NCBI GenBank assembly: GCA_026392155.1
Contig: JAPLCP010000076.1
Coordinates: forward strand, 1-58,738
DNA: 58,738 nt
Direction of reading: 5' to 3'
Source: Armatimonadota bacterium
Lineage (GTDB): Bacteria > Armatimonadota > Armatimonadia > Armatimonadales > Armatimonadaceae
In this document: piece by piece, positions 41,269 through 50,596 of the stretch
Position numbering within the stretch: the first letter of the stretch is position 1
How the letters are laid out: every line of letters begins with the position of its first letter
The notes under the pieces: model-generated
What the model was told of the DNA's origin: nothing
What the model saw: the letters and a program-made list of their open reading frames with translations, nothing else
The model's database searches: none
Made by a program: the position numbers and the translations under genes

Positions 41269-42639
41269 ATGAACACAGAAGCTTTAATCTCGCGACGGAC
41301 GATCTTGCGGGGGCTGGGAACCGCGATGGCGCTTCCTTGGCTGGAAGTGGCGCAGGCCCAGACGACTAAAGGGGGCCAAAAAAGATCCGAAGCCCCTGTG
41401 CGTATGGCGTTTTTGTTCGTGCCTAATGGCATCAACATGAAGCACTGGGTTCCCAGCACGGACGGTGCACTGGGGACACTACCCTCGACACTGGCACCTC
41501 TCGATGGGCTCAAGAGCCACTTCAATGTCTTAACGGGCCTGAGCCAGTACGGCGCGGAAGCTCAGAAAGATGGTGCTGGGGATCATGCGCGCTCGGCGGC
41601 GGCATGGCTGACGGGCTGCCATCCGAAGAAGACCAATGGCGCAGATATTAAGGCGGGGCCCTCAGCGGATCAGATCGCGGCCCTGAAGCGTGGTCACCAG
41701 ACTCTCTTTCCGAGCCTAGAGCTTGGCTGTGAGCGCGGCTCGATGGCAGGCAACTGCGACTCTGGCTACTCGTGCGCCTACTCGCACACGATCTCTTGGC
41801 GCTCCGAAACATCGCCCGTCGCCAAAGAGACCGACCCGCGCCTGGTATTTGAGCGCCTGTTCCGTGTGGACGATCTCCGGGAGTCTGCTGAGGCGCGGGC
41901 AAAGCGCAAGCGCTACAACCAGAGTATCTTGGACTTCGTGCAAGACGATGCACTGACTCTTCAGAAAAAGCTCGGGGCACATGATCGGCAGAAGCTCGAC
42001 GAGTACTTTACTGGGATTCGGGAGATCGAGCGCCGGATTGCGTTTTTGGAGGACGCCCGCAAAGCCACGGGAGTCAACCCCGAGAAGTTCAATGCGCAGC
42101 TTCCCAACGGGGGGCGGCGTGGCAACCCCGACTATCCGGAGCAGATCAAGCTTCTTGGGGACATGATGGTGCTGGCGTTTCAGGCGGATATCACGCGGAT
42201 CTCGACCTTCATGTTCGCCGACGAGGGCTCGGGGCATGCGTACCAGAACCTTGGGATCAAAGATGGTCACCACGATCTATCTCACCACGGCCGGGTTGAG
42301 GAAAAGCTGGAGAAGCTGCGCCAGATCAACCAGTACCATGTTGAGCAGCTTGCCTATATTCTGAATAAGATGCAGGGCATCAAAGAAGGCAGCCGCACGC
42401 TCCTGGATAACACGATGCTGGTCTACGGCGGCGGAATCAGCGATGGTGACCGACACAACCACAATGACCTGCCAATCTTGCTCTGCGGCGGTGGTGGCGG
42501 CATGATCAAGACCGGTCGTCATGTCCGCTACCCCGACAAGACTCCGATGGGCAACCTGCTAATCACCATGCTGGATCGCTTTGGGGTTCCTGGTGAAACC
42601 CTGGGGGACTCCACCGGAAAACTCTCCCAGTTGTTTTAG
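41269..42639 (+). CDS. DUF1552 Tat-exported protein, partner of DUF1592 protein
   Basis: 456 residues from ATG 41269, as fixed by the promoter. Tat-type start SRRTILRGLGTAMALPWLEV. The DUF1552 domain shows FLFVPNGINMKHWVP, the NVLTGLSQYG segment, GDHARSAAAWLTGCHPKK and the C-terminal VYGGGISDGDRHNHNDLPI. It is a planctomycete-type secreted protein that pairs with DUF1592-family cytochromes. Its 3' end overlaps the convergent aldo/keto reductase by 4 bases. Confidence 0.92.
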   Translation: MNTEALISRRTILRGLGTAMALPWLEVAQAQTTKGGQKRSEAPVRMAFLFVPNGINMKHWVPSTDGALGTLPSTLAPLDGLKSHFNVLTGLSQYGAEAQKDGAGDHARSAAAWLTGCHPKKTNGADIKAGPSADQIAALKRGHQTLFPSLELGCERGSMAGNCDSGYSCAYSHTISWRSETSPVAKETDPRLVFERLFRVDDLRESAEARAKRKRYNQSILDFVQDDALTLQKKLGAHDRQKLDEYFTGIREIERRIAFLEDARKATGVNPEKFNAQLPNGGRRGNPDYPEQIKLLGDMMVLAFQADITRISTFMFADEGSGHAYQNLGIKDGHHDLSHHGRVEEKLEKLRQINQYHVEQLAYILNKMQGIKEGSRTLLDNTMLVYGGGISDGDRHNHNDLPILLCGGGGGMIKTGRHVRYPDKTPMGNLLITMLDRFGVPGETLGDSTGKLSQLF

Positions 42640-43556
42640 TTCCCCGAGACGCTATCGAGCCCCTGAAAAACCCGCATTAGTGTCTCGCGCTGATGCGGGG
42701 GCATCGGTGGGCCCATTAGCGCCTGAGCATTGGCTTCCAGGTGCGCCGGGTTTCCCGTCCCCGAGAGCACGATGTCAATGCCCGGCTCGTCGCGGCAGAA
42801 CTGGTAGGCTCGCTGGGTAGTATCGCCTTCTGGGAAGACCGTGAGTGCCTCGTCGGGAAGCTGGCCGCTGGCGACAAGCTCTGCGAGAAGCGTTTTGAGG
42901 GCATCCGGGTTGCTCAAGACGCGGCGCACGGCGAACATGCAGAGCGTCCCGATGTTCTTTGCTTGCGTGTGGGCAAGAACCCGCTCCCGCGCCGACTGAT
43001 TGAGGATATTAAAGCCCACCATCACGACGTCCCAGCAGCTGTCGTTTGCTACCGCCGGGCCAAGCATGGCGTGCTGTGGATCGGGGCCAAACGCCTCCGT
43101 GATTCCCAGAAAGCGAACCTTGCCTTCGTCGCGCAGCTCCAAAAGTGCGGGAACCAGCTCGCTCTGGCAGTAGGCGTACTCGTCAGTGGTGACGCCATGG
43201 AGGTTCAAAAGATCGACGTAGTCGGTCTGAAGGCGTGTAAGATTTCCCTCGAAGCGTGTCTTGAACGCCGATTTCGTGGAGAAGCTCTCGCCACTCTTCG
43301 GCCCCAGCTTCGTTGAGATCACCACGCTCTCACGTGGTGTCTTCGCCAGCACCAGCGCCTTGCCGACTGCTATCTCGGTCTTGTAGCTCTCGGCGGTGTC
43401 GATAAAATTAATGCCCCGCTCCAGCGCCTTGTGTACCACCGAGATTGCATTGGCTTCGTCTTTTCCCGTCGCCAGGCCCAATCGGCTGTGTCCACCGCAG
43501 CCCAGGCCCATCTTGCTAACCAAAAGGCCCGTTCGGCCCAGCGTGGTGAAGTTCAT
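42636..43556 (-). CDS. Aldo/keto reductase
   Basis: 306 residues from ATG 43556 (MNFTTLGRTGLLVSKMGLGC), chosen because TACACT lies six bases upstream. The catalytic tetrad is visible: Asp53 and Tyr58 in FIDTAESYK, Lys83 in STKLG and His120 in LLNLHGV. It is an NADPH-dependent TIM-barrel enzyme reducing sugar or other carbonyls in the cytoplasm. It is convergent with the DUF1552 gene. The substrate is not predictable, though the neighbourhood is rich in sugar genes. Confidence 0.92.
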   Translation of the reverse strand: MNFTTLGRTGLLVSKMGLGCGGHSRLGLATGKDEANAISVVHKALERGINFIDTAESYKTEIAVGKALVLAKTPRESVVISTKLGPKSGESFSTKSAFKTRFEGNLTRLQTDYVDLLNLHGVTTDEYAYCQSELVPALLELRDEGKVRFLGITEAFGPDPQHAMLGPAVANDSCWDVVMVGFNILNQSARERVLAHTQAKNIGTLCMFAVRRVLSNPDALKTLLAELVASGQLPDEALTVFPEGDTTQRAYQFCRDEPGIDIVLSGTGNPAHLEANAQALMGPPMPPHQRETLMRVFQGLDSVSGN

Positions 43557-43568
43557 GGCTAGAGTGTA
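43557..43568 (-). promoter_or_regulatory. Leaderless -10 element before ATG 43556
   Basis: Minus-strand TACACT at 43568-43563, six bases (CTAGCC), then ATG of the aldo/keto reductase gene. Confidence 0.6.
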
Positions 43569-43752
43569 CCCGCCCACGAATTAGCCTCTGCGAAAAGGAC
43601 TGTAAGCAGGTTGGATACCAAGGATGGGTAGAAGAGCAATATGCCAATCTTCCCATAGGAACGTGAGATGCCTGAGACTATGCTATTTTCGTACGAAGGT
43701 ATCTGCCGCGCTTTTGTGGAACAGGTGCTCGAAACTCGAAAGAGAAATTTTA

Positions 43753-44508
43753 ATGAACTCACAGCGTTTTTCGGTTGCGACACCACAGCCGCGCACCGAC
43801 GAAAACTCTAAAATAGCGCACCAGCAGCTCGTTGCCAAGGCCAAGACCGGCGGGATTGATCTCTATTTCCTAGGCGACTCCATCACCCGGCGCTGGGGCT
43901 GCACCGACCCCGTTTGGTCGGCGATGCTCACTAACTGGAAGCAGAACTTCTTTGGCTGGAACGCGGGTAACTTCGGGTGGGGCGCGGATGGGATTCAGAA
44001 CATCCTCTGGCGCATCCAGAACGGCGAGCTTGAGGGCGTCCATCCCAAAGTGATCGTGATTCTGGCGGGAACCAACAATATCGGCTCCCATCCCGCCCCC
44101 AGTCCGCAAGCGGCGTTGGAAAAAGTGACGGGGATCGTGGAGGGGATTCAGGCGCTCATCAAGACCTGCCGAGAGAAAGCCCCCAAAGCAAAGATCATTG
44201 TCACAGGCATTTTCCCACGCAACGATAATAAAGCCGTCTTGCCTGAGATCGCGCTTGTGAACCAGGCAGTCGCCAAGCTCGCCGATGGAGAGAGTGTCTT
44301 CTATCTCAACGTCAACGACAAGCTCGCCGATGCCCAAGGAAATCTGTTCGAGGGCATGACGGGGGATCGGCTCCATCTGTCGGTAAAAGGCTATCAGGTC
44401 TGGGCTGAGGGGCTGAGCCCACTCTTAACAAAGTTCCTCGGAAAACCCGCCAGCACCGACCATGCCCCACCTCCCACCGGCGATCCTTCCCTCACGCGGC
44501 CCAAGTAG
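43753..44508 (+). CDS. SGNH/GDSL hydrolase, PAF-acetylhydrolase-like
   Basis: 251 residues from ATG 43753; the longer frame has an unprotein-like N-terminus. Blocks: LYFLGDSITRRWG (Ser43), WNAGNFGWGADGIQNILWRI (Gly block II), ILAGTNNIGS (Asn block III) and DRLHLSVKGYQVWA (Asp/His block V). The pattern matches the platelet-activating-factor acetylhydrolase-type SGNH group, often sugar or lipid deacetylases. No clear signal peptide. It differs from the two tandem SGNH genes near 6 kb. The 196-base stretch before it holds nothing else I recognise. Confidence 0.88.
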   Translation: MNSQRFSVATPQPRTDENSKIAHQQLVAKAKTGGIDLYFLGDSITRRWGCTDPVWSAMLTNWKQNFFGWNAGNFGWGADGIQNILWRIQNGELEGVHPKVIVILAGTNNIGSHPAPSPQAALEKVTGIVEGIQALIKTCREKAPKAKIIVTGIFPRNDNKAVLPEIALVNQAVAKLADGESVFYLNVNDKLADAQGNLFEGMTGDRLHLSVKGYQVWAEGLSPLLTKFLGKPASTDHAPPPTGDPSLTRPK

Positions 44509-44511
44509 GCG

Positions 44512-45378
44512 ATGGCGAACTATCCCATTCCCGAGCGCTTGAGCGCAACGTGCCCGCATAAACCCGAGTGGCGCGAGTGGCTCGGAAACCTGCCGTCGGT
44601 TTTATCGGAGCTAGAGCAGCGCTGGGAGCTCGTGCTGGGCGTGCCGTTTGAGGGCCCGAATGTCTCCTGCTCTTGGGTGGCTCCCGCGCGGCGCAAAGAC
44701 AGCACGTCGGTGATCTTCAAGATGGGCCTCCCGGCGATGGAGAGCCGGGATGAGCTTGCGGGACTGCGCTTCTGGGACGGCGATCCGACGGTATTTCTCT
44801 ACGAATCTGATGAGGCGCACAACGCTTTTCTGCTAGAGCACTGCGAGCCCGGGACACTGCTCAAAATGCTCCCGGAACCCAAGCAAGATGACGTGCTCGC
44901 CGCGCTGCTCAAGCGCCTCTGGCGCAAGCCCTCCGAGCCGCATGTCTTTCGTCACCTCTCGGAAATGCTGGTGTTTTGGGGGAGAGAGACGCGCATGGAC
45001 GAAGCTCGCTGGCCCGATCCCGGGTTGGTACGGGAAGGTTTAAGGCTCTTTGAGGAGCTTTCACGGCCCGATGACAAAAGTGACGTGCTCCTAGCCACCG
45101 ATCTTCATGCCAGCAATATTCTCGCCGCACAGCGCGAGTCGTGGCTCGTGATAGATCCCAAGCCCTTTGTCGGGGATGCGGCCTACGATGCCACGCAGCA
45201 TCTCCTGCACAACTGCACCGAGCGCCTGCGCACCGACCCGTTCGCCACAATGCGGCACTTCGCCGATTTGCTCGGGGTGGACGACGCCCGTGTGCGGCTC
45301 TGGATGTTTGCCCGTGCCGCCGCCGACCCGCGCGATAACTGGGACGATCTTTCTCTCGCTCGCCTGCTCGCTCCGTGA
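44512..45378 (+). CDS. APH(6)/streptomycin-kinase-like phosphotransferase
   Basis: 288 residues, starting 3 bases after the SGNH stop. The catalytic segment LLATDLHASNIL (Asp as base, Asn for metal) and WLVIDPKPFVGDAAYDATQHL match the aminoglycoside 6-phosphotransferase/hydroxyurea kinase group, in which IDPK-xxxGDxxYD is typical. FLLEHCEPGTLL matches the hinge. Such chromosomal kinases often act on natural small molecules rather than drugs. Resistance cannot be inferred from sequence. Confidence 0.87.
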   Translation: MANYPIPERLSATCPHKPEWREWLGNLPSVLSELEQRWELVLGVPFEGPNVSCSWVAPARRKDSTSVIFKMGLPAMESRDELAGLRFWDGDPTVFLYESDEAHNAFLLEHCEPGTLLKMLPEPKQDDVLAALLKRLWRKPSEPHVFRHLSEMLVFWGRETRMDEARWPDPGLVREGLRLFEELSRPDDKSDVLLATDLHASNILAAQRESWLVIDPKPFVGDAAYDATQHLLHNCTERLRTDPFATMRHFADLLGVDDARVRLWMFARAAADPRDNWDDLSLARLLAP

Positions 45379-45383
45379 CGCGC

Positions 45384-45396
45384 TATAATACGAGTC
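45384..45396 (+). promoter_or_regulatory. Leaderless -10 element before ATG 45397
   Basis: TATAAT at 45384-45389, seven bases (ACGAGTC), then ATG. It lies directly after the stop of the kinase gene. Confidence 0.7.
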
Positions 45397-46251
45397 ATGG
45401 AAAACAGAGAACTGACACGGCGGTCGTTTTTGGGAGTATCGGCAGCGGCGACACTGGGGCTGGCCATGCCTGCGGCGGCAAAAAAGCGCGTGCCTATCGG
45501 GCTGGAGCTCTACTCGGTGCGGGATATGCTGGCCAAAGACCTGATGGGCACGGTGCGCGAGGTGGCCAAGCAAGGCTATGAGGTGGTGGAGTTCTACTCG
45601 CCCTACCAGAGCTGGACGGTGGAGTACGCCAAAGACGTCCGCAAGCTCCTCGATGAGCTGAAGATCAAGTGCCTCTCGACGCACAATGGCCGCAATGCAC
45701 TCACGGGGGATGGGCTAAAAAAGGCGATTGAGCTCAATCAGATTCTTGGCTCTAAGACCATTGTCACGGCAAGCCCGGGCCGTGTTCAGACCCAAGACGA
45801 CTGGAAAAAGCTCGCCGATGAGCTTACGGCGGCATCGCAAGCCCTTAAGCCACTGAAGATGCGTGTCGGCTACCACAACCACCAGACAGAGTTTCGCGAG
45901 CTTGAAGGCGGCTTCCGTCCGATCCAGCTTCTGGCAAAAAACACCCCCAAAGATGTCACGCTCCAGTTCGACGTGGGCACTTGTATGGAGGTTGGCTACG
46001 ATCCCATTGCCTGGGTCAAGGAAAACCCCGGACGTATCCGCTCACTGCACCTGAAAGACTGGGGCAAGGCTGAGGGCTACAAAGTCCTCTTTGGCGAGGG
46101 CGAGACCCCCTGGGCGAAGCTGCTCGACCTCGCCGCGAGCAAAGGCGGCGCAGAGTGCTTCCTGATTGAGCAAGAAGGCAGCCGGTTTCCCTCACTGGAG
46201 ACCAGCCAGAAGTGCCTGGAGAACTACCGAAAGCTCCGTGGTAAGTCGTGA
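45397..46251 (+). CDS. Tat-exported sugar-phosphate isomerase/epimerase-like TIM barrel
   Basis: 284 residues with a twin-arginine signal TRRSFLGVSAAATLGLAMPA. The TIM-barrel (xylose-isomerase-like AP endonuclease 2 superfamily) is shown by IGLELYSVRDMLAKDLMGTV, GYHNHQTEF, LQFDVGTCMEVGYDPIAWV and RSLHLKDWGK, which hold the metal-binding His, Asp and Glu. Exported members often act on sugars or inositols. It overlaps the GH39 gene as GTGA, so both probably handle the same plant-type substrate. Confidence 0.9.
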   Translation: MENRELTRRSFLGVSAAATLGLAMPAAAKKRVPIGLELYSVRDMLAKDLMGTVREVAKQGYEVVEFYSPYQSWTVEYAKDVRKLLDELKIKCLSTHNGRNALTGDGLKKAIELNQILGSKTIVTASPGRVQTQDDWKKLADELTAASQALKPLKMRVGYHNHQTEFRELEGGFRPIQLLAKNTPKDVTLQFDVGTCMEVGYDPIAWVKENPGRIRSLHLKDWGKAEGYKVLFGEGETPWAKLLDLAASKGGAECFLIEQEGSRFPSLETSQKCLENYRKLRGKS

Positions 46252-47828
46252 GTGTTTCCATCACCGTGGATGCTGCAAAGAAGCTCGGGCCGCTGAAGCC
46301 GATCTGGCGCTTCTTTGGGGCCGATGAGCCCAACTACGCCTACATGAAAGACGGCAAGAAGCTGCTCAAAGACCTAGGCAAGCTCGGCAAGCCACAGGTA
46401 TTTTTCCGGGCGCACAGCCTGCTCTGCACCGGCGATGGGACGCCCGCGCTGAAGTGGGGGAGCACCAATGCCTACACCGAAGATGCGCAGGGCAACCCCA
46501 TCTACGACTGGACAATCGTGGATCGTATCTTCGATGCCTATCTCAAGAACAACGTCAAGCCCTATGTCCAGATCGGGTTCATGCCCAAGGCACTCTCAAC
46601 AAAGCCCGAGCCCTACCAGCACTCCTGGACGCCGAAAGCCAAGTACGAAGAGATCTACACCGGCTGGGCGTACCCGCCCAAAGACTGGGACAAGTGGGGC
46701 GAGCTGGTCTACCAGTGGACCGCGCACTGCGTCAAGAAGTGGGGCAAGTCCGAAGTCGAGAGCTGGTGGTGGGAGGTCTGGAACGAGGCCAATATCGGCT
46801 ACTGGCGCGGCACGCCCGAGGAGTTTCGCAAGCTACACACAGTTGCCATTGCCGCGGTGCGGCGTGCGCTTCCCACAGCACGCGTCGGCGGCTCGGATGT
46901 GGCGGGGGATGGGGGGCAGTTCCAGCGGGACTTCTTCACGCACTGCCTCAAGAACAACTCCCCGCTGGACTTTGTGAGCTTCCACGCCAAAGGCGCACCG
47001 ACCTTTGTCGATGGCCATGTGCGTATGGGAATCGCCGCCCAGCTCCGCACCATTGACGCGGGCTTCAAGATAATCGCCTCGTATCCAGAGCTGAAAAACA
47101 AGCCTATTGTCATTGGCGAGTCCGACCCAGATGGCTGCGCGGCGTGCCAGGGACCACAGCTTGGGTACCGCAATAGCACCATGTTCTCCAGCTACACGGC
47201 GGCGGTCTTCGCCCGCAAGCATGAGCTCGCCGACCGGCATGGGGTCAATTTAGAGGGCGCACTGACCTGGGCCTTCACCTTTGAAGACCAGCCGCTCTTT
47301 GCCGGTTTCCGCCAGCTCGCCACCGGCGGCCTGCCACTGCCCGTGCTCAATGTCTTTCGGATGTACGGCAAGATGGACGGTGAGCGCCTCGCCACGCAGA
47401 GCAGTGCGGGGCTTTCCCTGGATGCCATAATGCGTGACGGCGTGCGAAGCACTGCCCCGGATATCTCGGCTCAGGCGGCGATCTTGGGGAAGAAAGCCTG
47501 GGTACTAGTCTGGCACTACCACGACGATGAGCTTGCCGGGCCGGATGCGGAGATTGCGCTGACTCTCGAAAACCTGCCCAAGACCCGAGGAGCAGCAAAA
47601 CTGGTGCACTGGCGCATTGATGAGAACCACAGTAATGTCTTTACGGCATGGAAATCTATGGGATCGCCACCAAAGCCAACCACAGCCCAATATTCCCGGC
47701 TCGAAGCCGCCAGCAAGCTGGAGCCGCTCGCGCCTCCCGTAAGCGTGATCATAGAAGCGAGCCGCGTGATGCTCCCCTTCACCCTCCCTCGGAGCGGTGT
47801 CTCACTGTTGCAGCTGGAGTGGCGTTAG
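46248..47828 (+). CDS. GH39-family glycosidase (beta-xylosidase-like)
   Basis: 526 residues from GTG 46248. GH39 features: [14 protein letters not shown], the acid/base Glu in [13 protein letters not shown], the nucleophile Glu in [11 protein letters not shown], and a C-terminal beta-domain ([19 protein letters not shown] in part). It should release xylose or related sugars from short glycans. No signal peptide, so it acts in the cytoplasm on imported oligosaccharides, or its export is not evident. Its 3' end overlaps the convergent catalase gene by 50 bases. Confidence 0.9.
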   Translation: MSVSITVDAAKKLGPLKPIWRFFGADEPNYAYMKDGKKLLKDLGKLGKPQVFFRAHSLLCTGDGTPALKWGSTNAYTEDAQGNPIYDWTIVDRIFDAYLKNNVKPYVQIGFMPKALSTKPEPYQHSWTPKAKYEEIYTGWAYPPKDWDKWGELVYQWTAHCVKKWGKSEVESWWWEVWNEANIGYWRGTPEEFRKLHTVAIAAVRRALPTARVGGSDVAGDGGQFQRDFFTHCLKNNSPLDFVSFHAKGAPTFVDGHVRMGIAAQLRTIDAGFKIIASYPELKNKPIVIGESDPDGCAACQGPQLGYRNSTMFSSYTAAVFARKHELADRHGVNLEGALTWAFTFEDQPLFAGFRQLATGGLPLPVLNVFRMYGKMDGERLATQSSAGLSLDAIMRDGVRSTAPDISAQAAILGKKAWVLVWHYHDDELAGPDAEIALTLENLPKTRGAAKLVHWRIDENHSNVFTAWKSMGSPPKPTTAQYSRLEAASKLEPLAPPVSVIIEASRVMLPFTLPRSGVSLLQLEWR

Positions 47829-49275
47829 AAACGTTATTGTTGATCCCAAGGCGCTCCGCCATCTGGCTGCCGTAGTGGGGATCGGCTTTGTGGAAGTGGC
47901 GAAGCTGGCGCACCTGGATGTCGCGCGGCACCGATTTGAGCGCCGCCACTAAGTTGCCAATCAGCTGCGCCTTTTGGTCGCTCGTCATCAGGCGATAGAG
48001 AGCGCCTGCCTGCTGGAAATCCTCGTTGCCCTCGTGGTGATCGAAGCGATCGGCATCGCCACTAAGTTGCAAGGGCGGCTCTTTGACGGTCGGGTTTTCT
48101 ACCGGGCCATTGAAGCTATTGGGCTCGTAGTTGACGAATCCGATACCGTTGCTATCAAAGCGCATCTCGCCGTCACGGTGGTAGGTATTTACGGGGCTGT
48201 GTGGCTCATTGATGGGAAGTGCTGCGTAGTTGATTCCGAGGCGGTAGCGATGGGCATCCGGGTAGGAAAGCAGCCGCGCTTGCAGCATCTTGTCCGGCGA
48301 TGCGCCCATTCCCGGTGGCATGTTCCCCGGCTCAAAGGCCGCTTGCTCCACCTCTGCGAAGTAGTTCTCCGGGTTGCGGTTCAGCTCCAGCATCCCCACA
48401 TCAATGAGCGGGTAGTCACGGTGTGGCCAGACTTTTGTCAGGTCAAAGGGGTGGATGGGGTAGCTCCCTGCCTCTATTTCAGGCATGATTTGGATCTGCA
48501 CCCGCCAGCGTGGATAGTCATCACTAAGTATCGCATCATGCAGGTCGCGGCGGTGGTAGTCCAGATCTGTGCCCGCGATCGCCGCGGCTTCGTCGTTGGT
48601 GAGGGTCTTGATGCCCTGGACGGTCTTGAAGTGCCACTTCACCCAGAAGCGCTCGCTTGCGTCGTTCCACAGGCTGTAGGTATGGCTGGAGTAGCCATTC
48701 ATGTTGCGAAGCGTCGCAGGAATTCCCCGGTCTGAGAAGAGAATGGTCACCTGGTGCAGCGACTCGGGCGAGAGGCTCCAGAAGTCCCACTGCATCACAT
48801 TGTCGCGCAGGCCCGTGGCGGGATCGCGTTTTTGTGAGTGGATAAAGTCGGAGAACTTGAGGGGATCGCGGACAAAGAAGACCGGTGTGTTGTTGCCCAC
48901 CATGTCCCAGTTGCCTTCCTCAGTATAGAACTTCAGAGAGAAGCCGCGGGGATCACGCGCCGTGTCTGCAGAGCCGGACTCTCCCGCGACCGTGGAGAAG
49001 CGTGCGAAGATCGGGCAGGAACTACCCACTTTAGCAAAGAGCTTGGCACGGGTGTAGCGCGAGATATCGCCCGTCACCACGAAGCTGCCGTGTGCGCCTG
49101 CGCCTTTGGCATGCACCGCACGCTCAGGAATGCGCTCCCGGTTGAAGTGCGCCAGCTTCTCCATGAGCTGGTAGTCCTGCATTAGCAGTGGGCCGCGTGG
49201 CCCGGCGCTCTGTGAGTTCTGGTTGTCTGCTACGGGCGTACCTGCCGCCGTGGTTAGCTGAGGTCTCTTATCCAT
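47779..49275 (-). CDS. katA: Monofunctional haem catalase
   Basis: 498 residues from ATG 49275, chosen because AGAAGG (minus strand, 49289-49284) stands 8 bases upstream; GTG 49284 is the alternative. The family is clear: active-site His55 in [22 protein letters not shown], the distal Asn in [13 protein letters not shown], and the proximal haem Tyr in [14 protein letters not shown]. It breaks down H2O2. The short clade-3 type lacks the extra C-terminal domain. It is a monocistron, and one of the few starts here with a normal ribosome-binding site. The 215-base region upstream has no clear -10 and may hold the regulatory sites. Confidence 0.95.
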   Translation of the reverse strand: MDKRPQLTTAAGTPVADNQNSQSAGPRGPLLMQDYQLMEKLAHFNRERIPERAVHAKGAGAHGSFVVTGDISRYTRAKLFAKVGSSCPIFARFSTVAGESGSADTARDPRGFSLKFYTEEGNWDMVGNNTPVFFVRDPLKFSDFIHSQKRDPATGLRDNVMQWDFWSLSPESLHQVTILFSDRGIPATLRNMNGYSSHTYSLWNDASERFWVKWHFKTVQGIKTLTNDEAAAIAGTDLDYHRRDLHDAILSDDYPRWRVQIQIMPEIEAGSYPIHPFDLTKVWPHRDYPLIDVGMLELNRNPENYFAEVEQAAFEPGNMPPGMGASPDKMLQARLLSYPDAHRYRLGINYAALPINEPHSPVNTYHRDGEMRFDSNGIGFVNYEPNSFNGPVENPTVKEPPLQLSGDADRFDHHEGNEDFQQAGALYRLMTSDQKAQLIGNLVAALKSVPRDIQVRQLRHFHKADPHYGSQMAERLGINNNVSNATPAATVRHRSEGG

Positions 49276-49477
49276 TGTGTTCACCTTCTCTCTTCTTTCC
49301 CTTACGCTGCCGCATCGATTGCTTCGACCTTCACCCGAAAGAAGAGCGCGACCGGTTTCCTTAGTGGCCTGATGAACCGTACTTACCTCAGGTTCCCTCT
49401 ATACTTTTAGCATTTTCTGGAGACCCTCCCAAGACGCGTATTTTTACTGCACGGCGGCGAATTATTGCTAAAGAGGC

Positions 49478-49490
49478 TACAATAACCGTC
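49478..49490 (+). promoter_or_regulatory. Leaderless -10 element before GTG 49491
   Basis: TACAAT at 49478-49483, seven bases (AACCGTC), then the GTG of tsaE. Confidence 0.6.
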
Positions 49491-49928
49491 GTGAAATTTG
49501 AGGAGTTCTTGGTAGATTCAATCGAGGGGACTAACGCGGCGGCACGCTGGCTGGCAGAGCGCCTCAAGCCCGGTGATCTCGTGGGGCTGTCCGGGGACTT
49601 GGGGGCGGGAAAGACGACCTTTACGCGTGCACTCGTGGCCGCTTTGGGCTCAAGCGCTTCTGTGTCATCTCCAACGTTTACCCTGATGCACGACTACGAG
49701 GGAGTTATCCATATGGATGCCTACCGGCTCGGCAGCGGCGCGGAGTGGGAGGCAGCGGGCCTTGCGGAGTACCTCGATGGGCGCAGCATCATTCTGATCG
49801 AGTGGCCTGAGTGCATCGCAGATGCCTTGCCAGAGCACCACTGGCGCGTCACACTGATCGAGACCGGGCCAGAGTCACGAGCCATTAGAATATCTCCCCC
49901 CTTCATGGGGGGCGGGGGGCTTTCATGA
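49491..49928 (+). CDS. tsaE: tRNA threonylcarbamoyladenosine biosynthesis ATPase TsaE
   Basis: 145 residues. Walker A is GDLGAGKTTFTRAL (near residue 40), followed by the VSSPTFTLMHDYEG switch-like region and IILIEWPECI. TsaE works with TsaB and TsaD to build t6A37 on ANN-decoding tRNAs. The last residues (ISPPFMGGGGLS) are coded by repeat copy F, so the C-terminus has been extended or replaced by the repeat. It overlaps tsaB as ATGA. Confidence 0.93.
   Translation: MKFEEFLVDSIEGTNAAARWLAERLKPGDLVGLSGDLGAGKTTFTRALVAALGSSASVSSPTFTLMHDYEGVIHMDAYRLGSGAEWEAAGLAEYLDGRSIILIEWPECIADALPEHHWRVTLIETGPESRAIRISPPFMGGGGLS
49894..49921. repeat. GC-rich palindromic repeat, copy F (end of tsaE)
   Basis: CCCCCC-TTCAT-GGGGGG at 49896-49912, then C and another GGGGGG run. 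It codes the last residues of tsaE and sits just before the tsaB start, where its hairpin could affect tsaB translation. Confidence 0.7.
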
Positions 49929-50596
49929 AGATACTGGCGTTGGATACATCCGGGGACATCTGCTCTGTGGCGGTGGCCGATGGCGCGGAGCTGCTCTCGG
50001 AGTTTAGCTTTGCCCACCACCGTCGGCTGACCGAGCGCTTGCCAGGTATCGTAGACTTTGTCTTAAGCGAGGCGGGTCTCACGCTAGAGGAGCTAGATGC
50101 GATCGGGGTGGGATTGGGACCGGGGAGCTTTACGGGCGTGAGGGTCGGGGTGACCATGGCCAAGACGTGGGCAGAGGTCTTAGGAAAGCGCCTGATTGGG
50201 ATTAGCAGCCTGGATGCAATGGCGCGCTCGGTCTCCGGTTCGGGCGCGGCGGTTGTGGTCGTGGTGCCCTCGCGCAAAGATGAGGTGATCGCGGCGTTCT
50301 ACAAACCAGATCGTCCCAACCCGGTCGTCGAGCCAAAGGTCATGCCCACAAGCGATGTGCTGGCACAGGCGGTTGAGGCGCTCGGGGAGACGAAGCTCTT
50401 GGTGCTGGGGGAGTGTGCCCACTGGATTCCGCCCTCGCCCTTGGCCGCTATCCGCGCCGCCTCCCCCCGTGCCTTTCAGATCGCAAGACTGGGGCAGGCC
50501 CGCCTCCGTGTCCACGGCCCCGACGACCCCGCGACCCTTGCCCCGTCTTATGTCGCGCCTCCACCCATTCGTACTCCACAGGCAGCAACCCCATGA
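49925..50596 (+). CDS. tsaB: tRNA threonylcarbamoyladenosine biosynthesis protein TsaB
   Basis: 223 residues with the ASKHA start MKILALDTSGDICSVAVADG and the IGVGLGPGSFTGVRVGVTMA segment that are typical of TsaB. It is the scaffold partner of TsaD in t6A synthesis, and the tsaE-tsaB order is common. It overlaps both neighbours by 4 bases. The C-terminal tail (about 165-223) is Pro/Ala/Arg-rich and variable. Confidence 0.93.
   Translation: MKILALDTSGDICSVAVADGAELLSEFSFAHHRRLTERLPGIVDFVLSEAGLTLEELDAIGVGLGPGSFTGVRVGVTMAKTWAEVLGKRLIGISSLDAMARSVSGSGAAVVVVVPSRKDEVIAAFYKPDRPNPVVEPKVMPTSDVLAQAVEALGETKLLVLGECAHWIPPSPLAAIRAASPRAFQIARLGQARLRVHGPDDPATLAPSYVAPPPIRTPQAATP

Noticed and set aside
44512-45378. 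Reporting an aminoglycoside resistance gene
   Set aside because: The kinase motifs fit the family, but many chromosomal members act on other small molecules; resistance is not supported by sequence alone.
50413-50592. Longer selA start at 50413
   Set aside because: The extension lies in tsaB in another frame; ATG 50593 overlaps the tsaB stop as ATGA and gives the usual SelA length.
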